This document shows positions 1 to 4,836 of a stretch of 7,996 nucleotides of DNA, piece by piece. The stretch comes from Gammaproteobacteria bacterium RIFCSPHIGHO2_12_FULL_37_14 (lineage in GTDB: Bacteria > Pseudomonadota > Gammaproteobacteria > DSM-16500). The notes below the pieces were generated by a model. It ran no database searches and had not been told where the DNA came from. It was given only the letters and a program-made list of their open reading frames with translations. Each line of letters opens with the position of its first letter. Position 1 is the stretch's first letter. Where the stretch lies: positions 23,906 to 31,901 of the forward strand of contig MGXV01000055.1 of assembly GCA_001801485.1 (NCBI GenBank). The letters run 5' to 3'. Position numbers and translations under genes: made by a program.

Positions 1-907
1 GACTAAGAAGCAGCGAAGAATCAGCCGCACCACGAAACGTGAGCGGGATATCATTTAACCAATTCATTATTTTTACGGATCGCTCGTTACGTTTCTTCTG
101 GGCGACAATCTCATTCAAACCCTGACTACATTCTTGCTCAAAACATTTCTCCACTCGTGTTTGCACATGACCAACAACATGAATCAGGTACCAGCGTAAT
201 TGCTCACTATTCCATGGATCATAATTCTCATCATAAATACGATAGGCTGCTTGTAAGTGTTCTTTGATCCAAGATTTCCCTTGTGTCATCACGCCAGGTG
301 TAAAATCTCTTTTAAAGTTTTCTAGGACTTCTTTCGTCGCCTCACTGGCTTGTCCTGTCTTCCTTAACGTCTGGTCTGCTGCAATCGCTTTGACCATCTC
401 ACTAAAATCATAAGGTTTAAATTGAGCTCGTTGCTTTTCTACTTCTGCCATTTTGTTTGCCAATTGCGTTTCAGCTTCTTTAATGTTGTCTGGTGGCAGT
501 TTTAAAATAGCAGGTAATAATACCTCTCTCATCAATTCATCATCATCCATCACATAGGCTAATTCAATGGCTGAGACATTTTCATAGGTATCACCTGATA
601 CTGTTGTAACTGTGCCACGCGCAATCACAGATAATTCGGGACAATCATCAAGAAAATTTTTCACTTCGGTTGGATCGGCATCGGCAATGCTTTGTAAGAA
701 TGAGAGAATATCGTGCTTAACTTTATATCGTTCAAATACCTCATAATCGCCTTGTGAATGAAAGTTGATGACACTATTTTTCAATAATGCTTTAAACGCC
801 AAGTCATCAAGCCGCGGAGGTTGCTTTAAAATAGTAGCGCTAACATTGTTATTATTGCTATTGCTGTGATCGGTATGGGTTGTTATATTTTTTCGATTTC
901 CACTCAT
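1..907 (-). CDS. Hypothetical ankyrin-like protein, candidate Dot/Icm-type effector, C-terminus cut by window edge
   Basis: An open frame of 302 codons runs from ATG at 907-905 to the left edge without a stop. The N-terminus is polar and Asn-rich (residues 14-22) and there is no signal peptide or membrane segment. Residues 78-135 look like an ankyrin-type helix pair: ADPTEVKNFLDDCPEL, then GTVTTVSGDTYENVSAIELA (98-117), then an acidic stretch DDDELMREVL. From memory, a 'GTVT-x-SG-x-T-x-EN-x-(S/T)A' motif recurs in Legionellales effector-like proteins; this was not searched. Residues 141-165 are charged and probably helical or coiled. The later part is helical and charged, including a Trp/Tyr-rich patch near 213-241. 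The Shine-Dalgarno is weak (AGCGAG-like), but the promoter is good (942-970) and the start sits about 28 nt below the predicted transcript start. No enzymatic domain is visible. The effector role is inference; the gene itself is secure from length and sense-strand composition. Confidence 0.8.
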   Translation of the reverse strand, partial: MSGNRKNITTHTDHSNSNNNNVSATILKQPPRLDDLAFKALLKNSVINFHSQGDYEVFERYKVKHDILSFLQSIADADPTEVKNFLDDCPELSVIARGTVTTVSGDTYENVSAIELAYVMDDDELMREVLLPAILKLPPDNIKEAETQLANKMAEVEKQRAQFKPYDFSEMVKAIAADQTLRKTGQASEATKEVLENFKRDFTPGVMTQGKSWIKEHLQAAYRIYDENYDPWNSEQLRWYLIHVVGHVQTRVEKCFEQECSQGLNEIVAQKKRNERSVKIMNWLNDIPLTFRGAADSSLLLS

Positions 908-941
908 CGTCTCGCTTCGTTAGTATATTTTTATTGTCCAT

Positions 942-970
942 ATTATAACACACATGACCGGCTTAACCAA
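942..970 (-). promoter_or_regulatory. Sigma-70 promoter with extended -10 for the ankyrin-like gene
   Basis: Read on the minus strand, TTGGTT (970-965) and TATAAT (947-942) are separated by exactly 17 bp. The -10 is preceded by TGT, giving the extended form TGnTATAAT. The predicted transcript start is near 935, leaving a leader of about 28 nt before the ATG at 907. The -35 is only a partial match to TTGACA, which fits an activated promoter, and it overlaps the direct repeat at 962-978. Confidence 0.6.
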
Positions 971-978
971 GTCTTAAG
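962..978 (-). promoter_or_regulatory. PmrA-like direct-repeat box overlapping the -35
   Basis: The minus strand reads CTTAAG, five bases, then GTTAAG. The enterobacterial PmrA (BasR) box is YTTAAK-N5-YTTAAK, so this matches in spacing and in all but one defined base (G for Y at the first position of the second half). In Legionella and Coxiella, PmrA is known to control type IVB secretion and effector genes through similar repeats near the -35. Here the repeat covers the weak -35 of a candidate effector gene, the placement expected for an activator. It is a short motif, so chance occurrence is possible. Confidence 0.4.
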
Positions 979-1170
979 AATTGCCTTCCTCCGAAAATTT
1001 TAGTGAGGGCAAAATTGGCCAATCTCACCATAATGATGATCCAACAAATATTTTGCATTGATAATAGTAGCTGAAACTTTTTGTTGATCGTTCACCAAAC
1101 GTTCACCTATTCTATTTGATGTTCGTACTAACTTGGGGTCTAGCATGATTACTCCGAGCTACCAAAGTTG

Positions 1171-1361
1171 AAAATCCCCCCGCACTTCGTGCGGCCCCCT
1201 TTTTCAAAGGGGGCGATCATTTACTCACTCTTCGTGCGGCCTTTTTTCAAAGGGGGCGATCATTTAGTCACTCTTCGTGCGGCCTTTTTTCAAAGGGGTG
1301 AGCATTTAGTCACCCTCTTTTTTAAAAGAGGGTCGGCGCGTTTTTTGCGCCGGGGAGATTT
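1171..1361. repeat. Hairpin-rich repeat element with imperfect terminal inverted repeats (MITE/REP-like)
   Basis: The left end AAATCCCCCCGC (1172-1183) is the inverted complement of the right end (1349-1361, reading AAATCTCCCCGGC on the other strand), with one mismatch and one indel. Between them are successive perfect hairpins: CCGCAC-TTC-GTGCGG (1180-1194), CCCCCTTT-TTC-AAAGGGGG (1195-1213), CCCTCTTTT-TT-AAAAGAGGG (1313-1332) and CGGCGC with GCGCCG around a 7 nt loop (1334-1352). The core is three tandem units (1185-1315). No transposase is present, so any mobility would depend on another element. It is intergenic and could also stabilise or end transcripts. The hairpins and repeats are directly visible; calling it a mobile-type repeat is inference. 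Confidence 0.6.
1185..1315. repeat. Three tandem copies of a 43-45 bp unit
   Basis: The word CTTCGTGCGGCC recurs at 1185, 1230 and 1273 (periods 45 and 43). Each unit continues with a C/T run, TTTTTCAAAGGGG and a spacer of the type GATCATTTASTCACT. Copies 1 and 2 differ mainly by the Cs before the T run; copy 3 has GGGGTGAGC in place of GGGGGCGATC. A fourth, degenerate copy keeps only the C-T/A-G hairpin at 1313-1332. The two-base length change comes from the homopolymer, as expected from slippage. Confidence 0.8.
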
Positions 1362-1409
1362 CTTGCAACACTTACTCCGGATATGGAAGTATTTTCAGTG
1401 GATTTAGAC

Positions 1410-1434
1410 AAAAAAAAGCCCGCAGATGCGGGCT
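1410..1434 (-). terminator. Rho-independent terminator of the porin gene
   Basis: On the minus strand a perfect 8 bp stem AGCCCGCA/TGCGGGCT with a two-base TC loop (1434-1417) runs into a T tract (1417-1410). It lies 16 nt beyond the porin stop codon, the usual position for an intrinsic terminator. Confidence 0.93.
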
Positions 1435-1450
1435 TCTTTGTTTATCGGAA

Positions 1451-2854
1451 TTAACCGAATTTGGTTGTGATGCGTAAAGAAACGAGATTGGTGACATTAC
1501 CACTGCCGCCGTTCGAAACTTTAAATGCATTGTCATGATCCCACTCAGCACCAAGGTTGGTGGTACCCATATTTGGACTCTTCCATACGTCAACATTGTA
1601 ACCAGCTAACCAACGGGTTTGTGGCAGATTTAGGCCAGCAGCTTGACTACTGGTTTGATATCCCACATAGATGTTTTGGTTTTTACTCCAAACATCAAAG
1701 CCGTAACCTGCTTGAATACCAAATGCCCAAGGTCTTGCACCGCTTGCACTAGCAGCTGGTGTAATAGCTGTTCCTGAACCAATCACTGCTGAAGCAGCAG
1801 TAAGATCAATATTGCCATTACGTGTCATATCATTGACATTAAATTTTGATGATACAGCAGTCCAACGAGCACCAAGAGAAAATGGTCCGCTATTCACATC
1901 AGCATAGAGAGCATAACCACCTACACGGCTGTTATAGTTAGAGCCGGTAAAGTTGACTACGCTATAAGCGACGTCGTTAGCGCCTATGATGTTATAAAGA
2001 TAAGCTGCTCCGAGATCGAATCCAAGTTGATCGCTCACTTGGTCGTATCCTAAAGCGACACCATAGTTGGTTGGTTGCGAGCTTTGGCCAACTTTATTAA
2101 TTGGATCATCAAATGCATAGAGTGATCCATGGAAACCGCTATATAAGAATCCAAGTTTGACCGAGGTAGATAATACTTCTGACATGACTTGCGTTAAGCT
2201 AGCAGTAATGGGATGTATTTCATAACGACCAAAATCTTGGAACTGTTTACCGACTTGAACGAAGACAGGTGACACATCAAAGTTTCCTAAGGTGGCATAA
2301 GCTTGTTCAAGTTGGATAACATTATTAGCATTCCCATTAATATTATTGGTATAAGCAGCACTGTATTCAGCGGCTCCAACCGAATTAAATATCGATGGGT
2401 TAACATTGGTTGTTGGGTTACTGAAGCTTAAGCTAGCAAACGCTCTTGTCCAATCGTTTACCATTGCTCCAATATTTAAATAGGCATCATTAAGTGATAT
2501 TGCTTGATAATTCTCACCCATGAAGTTTGCATTTCGATTGCCCCAATGACCTAAATCAACATTAATACCACCACTTACCAGAATGCGATTAAACCAACCT
2601 GGATTACATGGATTTGGTAAGGAACGACCCATATTTTGAGTCATTTCAACCATGGTGATTGCTGATGCAGGAATCGTGCAGACTTCTGGAGCGGGTTGCA
2701 TATTACCCATATCCTTATAGTCTTTATAATCCCTTTGGGCCATTTGTTGCTTCATCATCTTATGATGATGTTTCTTTTTGGCATAGGCTGCAGAAGCTGG
2801 ACAGCTTATTAAGCCAAGAATGCTCATTGATGCAACAACGAGTTTTAATTTCAT
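1451..2854 (-). CDS. Outer-membrane beta-barrel porin, LbtU-like family of Legionellales
   Basis: The 467-residue product has an N-terminal signal (residues 1-25, hydrophobic core VVASMSILGLIS, likely cut near ASA-AYA). A short basic His/Met-rich stretch follows (26-38, KKKHHHKMMKQQM), then a linker with two cysteines (C59, C83). From about residue 88 to the end there are alternating-residue beta strands rich in Gly, Asn and aromatic residues. The protein closes with LVSLRITTKFG, a typical barrel C-terminal strand with Phe next to last. Phrases such as SLNDAYLN, VGKQFQDFGRYEIHPIT, LGYDQVSDQLG and LGAEWDHDNA match my memory of the LbtU/siderophore-porin type family in Legionella relatives. The substrate is not shown; LbtU itself takes up legiobactin, but this may be a general porin. 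The start is well supported by AAGGAGAT (2871-2864), 9 nt upstream. It is monocistronic with its own terminator. LISC at 15-18 also resembles a lipobox, a less likely alternative. Confidence 0.85.
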   Translation of the reverse strand: MKLKLVVASMSILGLISCPASAAYAKKKHHHKMMKQQMAQRDYKDYKDMGNMQPAPEVCTIPASAITMVEMTQNMGRSLPNPCNPGWFNRILVSGGINVDLGHWGNRNANFMGENYQAISLNDAYLNIGAMVNDWTRAFASLSFSNPTTNVNPSIFNSVGAAEYSAAYTNNINGNANNVIQLEQAYATLGNFDVSPVFVQVGKQFQDFGRYEIHPITASLTQVMSEVLSTSVKLGFLYSGFHGSLYAFDDPINKVGQSSQPTNYGVALGYDQVSDQLGFDLGAAYLYNIIGANDVAYSVVNFTGSNYNSRVGGYALYADVNSGPFSLGARWTAVSSKFNVNDMTRNGNIDLTAASAVIGSGTAITPAASASGARPWAFGIQAGYGFDVWSKNQNIYVGYQTSSQAAGLNLPQTRWLAGYNVDVWKSPNMGTTNLGAEWDHDNAFKVSNGGSGNVTNLVSLRITTKFG

Positions 2855-2918
2855 AGTTGTAGTATCTCCTTGAAATATTTATCCGGACGAATTTAAAGGT
2901 AACTCATAACTGTTTAAT

Positions 2919-2985
2919 ATTGCAAGCAAATTTTCATCCAAAGATGCGAAAGCTGCACATTTTAGATTAATTACAAGCAAATTTT
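2919..2985. repeat. 16 bp direct repeat upstream of the porin
   Basis: ATTGCAAGCAAATTTT (2919-2934) and ATTACAAGCAAATTTT (2970-2985) differ at one base and are 51 bp apart start to start, close to five helical turns. They lie 65 to 131 bp upstream of the porin ATG, where paired regulator sites would be expected. No known regulator consensus is recognised. Confidence 0.5.
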
Positions 2986-3018
2986 ATTCACAACATGTAA
3001 AAATGTAAAATATAAAAC

Positions 3019-3030
3019 ATCAATATTGAT
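3019..3030. promoter_or_regulatory. Perfect 12 bp palindrome, possible operator
   Basis: ATCAATATTGAT is fully palindromic and is flanked by AAAAC on the left and TTTT on the right, so the symmetry nearly extends further. It sits in the middle of the divergent intergenic region, 165 bp from the porin start and 217 bp from the hypothetical gene. In such AT-rich DNA a palindrome of this length can arise by chance. No regulator is assigned. Confidence 0.25.
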
Positions 3031-3246
3031 TTTATATAATATTTTTCATGCGGAAAGATTTTATAACAGAGATAAATAAAAAGTGAAAGTTTTTTTTAAA
3101 GAATTTTTTTGTGCTTCTCATTAGCGGTAGTGAATAACGCTTCGCAGATGTTTAATAATTTGGTTTACATCAGCATCTCAAATTGTTTATCCTAGCGATC
3201 GTTATAGTTTTTTTTTAAAACTAATTTTAAAAATGAGGATATATTT

Positions 3247-3645
3247 ATGTCATCGCCACGAAAACGACCATCCACTCCTACTTTATTTGATAACAAAGAA
3301 GAATCCACTGAAGAAAACAATACCGATGCTAGCAGTTGGGATAATTGTGTGATTGTAAAAAAGGAACGTACTAGCAAAAAGGGCCATGATTTATTTGCAG
3401 ATTTCAATGAAGATCAAGATGCTGTTGTGTCTATGATCTTACTTGTAAAGGATATAAAAACATTTATAGAAAATCAAAATAAACTTGGCGTTAGCCAGTT
3501 TACTGATATAGGTTCTGATAAGACAACCGGCGGCCACCTTATTACTGTACGTATAAAACGAAATTCAATTAAAGATCTAGATGAGGATGGTAATATTATT
3601 TCATATGAAGGTAGCAAATCCTTGTATCCTACGCGACGTCATTAA
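3247..3645 (+). CDS. Hypothetical protein, 132 residues, soluble and charged
   Basis: I do not recognise this protein. Residues 1-35 are polar and probably disordered (SSPRKRPSTPTLFDNKEEST followed by an acidic/Asn stretch). Residues 36-50 are Lys-rich (VKKERTSKKGHD). Residues 55-132 look folded: DAVVSMILLVKDIKTFIENQ as an amphipathic helix, then HLITVRIKRNSI as a beta strand, then DLDEDGNIISYEG as a hairpin-like acidic turn. There is no signal peptide, membrane segment or metal-binding Cys/His set. That it is a real gene is supported by GAGGA (3235-3239) 7 nt before the ATG, by tandem TAA TAA stops and by a strong terminator 15 nt beyond the stop. It is monocistronic. Small charged orphans beside envelope genes in Legionellales can be secreted effectors, but nothing here shows that. 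Confidence 0.75.
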   Translation: MSSPRKRPSTPTLFDNKEESTEENNTDASSWDNCVIVKKERTSKKGHDLFADFNEDQDAVVSMILLVKDIKTFIENQNKLGVSQFTDIGSDKTTGGHLITVRIKRNSIKDLDEDGNIISYEGSKSLYPTRRH

Positions 3646-3660
3646 TAAATTTTTGATTTA

Positions 3661-3693
3661 AAAAAACCCATCATTAATAATGATGGGTTTTTT
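3661..3693. terminator. Bidirectional intrinsic terminator between convergent genes
   Basis: A perfect 15 bp inverted repeat, AAAAAACCCATCATT (3661-3675) with its complement (3679-3693), closes on a 3 nt loop. The CCCATCATT stem is flanked by A6 on one side and T6 on the other, so it can end transcription in both directions. It lies between the stop of the hypothetical gene (3645) and the stop of the peroxiredoxin gene (3716). Confidence 0.93.
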
Positions 3694-3715
3694 GGGTTTA
3701 CCATGACTATGATTT

Positions 3716-4321
3716 TTATAATTCACCAGCTTCAGTTTTAAGAAATTCAGCAATTCCTTCAGTGGTTGGTTTAATACCAGCTTTTCCTTTTGTCCATCCA
3801 GCAGGACATACTTCGCCATGTTTTTCATGAAAATCTAATGCATCAATTAGACGTAATAATTCATCTACATTACGGCCTAATGGTAAATCATTCACAATTT
3901 GAGATCGTATGATACCTTGTTTATCTATTATAAATGCACCACGTAAAGCAATGTGAGCAGTGGGATGTTCAATGCCATAAGCTTGGCAGATATGATGATT
4001 CACATCAGCGATTAATGGATAATGAACAGGACCAATTCCACCATTTTCAACAGCGGTGTTTCGCCAAGCATTGTGTGTAAATTGAGAATCAATTGAGACA
4101 CCTACAATAATCGTATTGCGTTTTTCAAATTCTTTTATTCGATTATCAATCGCAATTAATTCTGATGGGCAAACAAAGGTAAAATCCAATGGATAGAAGA
4201 AAATAATACTATATTTATTGGTAATGGCTTTATGTAAATTAAAATGATTATTAATTTCACCATTTGCCATGACTGCTGCAGCTGTAAAATCAGGGGCTTT
4301 TAAGCCGACTAGTGTGGTCAT
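3716..4321 (-). CDS. Typical 2-Cys peroxiredoxin (AhpC/TSA, Prx1 type)
   Basis: The 201-residue product reduces hydrogen peroxide, organic peroxides and probably peroxynitrite in the cytoplasm, using a thiol reductant such as thioredoxin. The active site PLDFTFVCPSE is at 44-54: Pro44, Thr48 and the peroxidatic Cys51 form the PxxxTxxC motif, with Arg127 as the conserved catalytic arginine (LRGAFIID). The resolving cysteine is Cys172 in GEVCPAGW, so the working unit is a head-to-tail dimer. GGIG (94-97), one of the overoxidation-sensitivity motifs, is present, but the C-terminal YF motif is absent. Length is normal for the family. The start is set by AAAGGAAA about 7 nt upstream. No AhpF or AhpD partner is adjacent. 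It is divergent from the Ara4N-type operon, with 122 bp between starts. Family assignment is very secure; the physiological reductant is unknown. Confidence 0.96.
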   Translation of the reverse strand: MTTLVGLKAPDFTAAAVMANGEINNHFNLHKAITNKYSIIFFYPLDFTFVCPSELIAIDNRIKEFEKRNTIIVGVSIDSQFTHNAWRNTAVENGGIGPVHYPLIADVNHHICQAYGIEHPTAHIALRGAFIIDKQGIIRSQIVNDLPLGRNVDELLRLIDALDFHEKHGEVCPAGWTKGKAGIKPTTEGIAEFLKTEAGEL

Positions 4322-4372
4322 AATTGTTTCCTTTGGTTCAAATTAAATGGGTCAATAGGCTAAAAGCCGCTT

Positions 4373-4394
4373 ATTATATCTGAGATTTTTCTCA
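4373..4394 (-). promoter_or_regulatory. Peroxiredoxin promoter -10 with adjacent inverted repeat
   Basis: TATAAT on the minus strand (4378-4373) would start transcription near 4366, giving a leader of about 45 nt. No good -35 lies at 16-18 bp. Instead the spacer holds a perfect inverted repeat TGAGA-TTTT-TCTCA (4381-4394). A weak -35 plus an operator-like repeat suggests regulated expression. It is not an OxyR ATAG-N7-CTAT pattern. The same repeat lies 50 bp upstream of the divergent transporter gene and could act on both. Confidence 0.45.
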
Positions 4395-4443
4395 ATATGT
4401 GTAAAATGATAAGAAATTTTGTATTATTCATGAATAGAAGAGG

Positions 4444-4818
4444 ATGAATATTTTGATTTTCGGATTAATATTATTAGGCGTGATGTTAAATACGGGTGCG
4501 CAACTGATGCTGAAAGCAGGTATGACGCGAATCGGTCATTTTGATTTTAGTTTAGCAAGCGCTATTCCTGTTAGCTTTCAAGTCATGGGTAGTCCGCCCA
4601 TTCTGATCGGTTTAATGATGTATGTGTTCAGCGTGGGTGTTTGGTTATTGGTATTATCTCGTGTTCAAGTGAGCTTTGCTTATCCCATGCTAAGCATAGG
4701 ATATATAGTCAATGCGCTAGCGGCATATTATTTTTTTGGTGAACCGTTAACTTCACTACGAATTTTAGGAATTTTTATTATCATTGCTGGAGTATACTTA
4801 GTTGCTCAAAGCAGTTAA
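4444..4818 (+). CDS. Small EamA/SMR-type membrane protein, ArnE/ArnF-like flippase subunit
   Basis: The 124-residue protein has four hydrophobic helices (about 3-23, 51-71, 76-97, 104-121), the size and topology of single-domain EamA/SMR proteins such as ArnE (about 111 residues) and ArnF (about 128). Family landmarks are AQLMLKAG (19-26) after helix 1, SFAYPMLS (77-84) and FFGEPLT (97-103) with its conserved Glu before helix 4. In enterobacteria ArnE and ArnF together flip undecaprenyl phosphate-Ara4N across the inner membrane. Only one subunit is seen here, so it may act as a homodimer or pair with a partner elsewhere. It is first in a three-gene operon, 18 bp before the aminotransferase gene. 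The start is uncertain: AGAAGAGG abuts the ATG at 4444, whereas an in-frame TTG at 4453 has AGAGG 9 nt upstream. The function rests mainly on its neighbours. Confidence 0.85.
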   Translation: MNILIFGLILLGVMLNTGAQLMLKAGMTRIGHFDFSLASAIPVSFQVMGSPPILIGLMMYVFSVGVWLLVLSRVQVSFAYPMLSIGYIVNALAAYYFFGEPLTSLRILGIFIIIAGVYLVAQSS

Positions 4819-4836
4819 TCATAAAAAGGTATCACT

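Larger units (their letters stand above)
908..1450. other. 543 bp intergenic region between two minus-strand genes
   Basis: No credible coding region is present. From left to right it holds the ankyrin-like gene's promoter and PmrA-like box (942-978), a stretch of about 190 bp (979-1170) in which I see only a short direct repeat CGTTCACC (two copies separated by AAA, around 1088-1106), the hairpin repeat element (1171-1361), and the porin terminator (1410-1434). Confidence 0.7.
2857..3246. other. AT-rich divergent intergenic region between porin and hypothetical gene
   Basis: This stretch of about 390 bp has no plausible gene. It holds the two divergent promoter regions. Visible structure: a 16 bp direct repeat ATTRCAAGCAAATTTT at 2919-2934 and 2970-2985; a 12 bp palindrome ATCAATATTGAT at 3019-3030; long A/T runs at 3005-3115; and two copies of TTTTAAAA (3213-3220, 3225-3232) just before the hypothetical gene's ribosome-binding site. 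For the porin, TTGGAT-16-TATTAA on the minus strand (around 2941-2914) is a possible but weak promoter. For the plus-strand gene, TTTACA-18-TATCCT (around 3164-3193) is a weak candidate. Neither is convincing. Confidence 0.5.

Noticed and set aside
1185..1315. Regular repeats that could suggest a CRISPR array
   Set aside because: Units are directly tandem with no unique spacers, the repeats differ from one another, and there are no cas genes nearby.
1168..1407. 79-residue plus-strand ORF with a repeating peptide
   Set aside because: It is simply translation of the tandem hairpin repeats, starts at TTG with no ribosome-binding site, and the repeated peptide follows the DNA period.
1525..1752. 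Plus-strand ORFs inside the porin gene (also 2659-2856, and 1372-1596 on the minus strand)
   Set aside because: They are shadows overlapping a well-supported 467-residue porin; no start signals and composition unlike the real genes.
2710..2732. DYKDYKD in the porin, resembling a FLAG tag
   Set aside because: It does not match DYKxxD or DYKDDDDK; it is a short natural repeat within a charged linker and not an engineered tag.
3192..3407. Minus-strand 71-residue ORF overlapping the hypothetical gene start
   Set aside because: It is antisense to the better supported 3247-3645 gene, which has a Shine-Dalgarno and a terminator.
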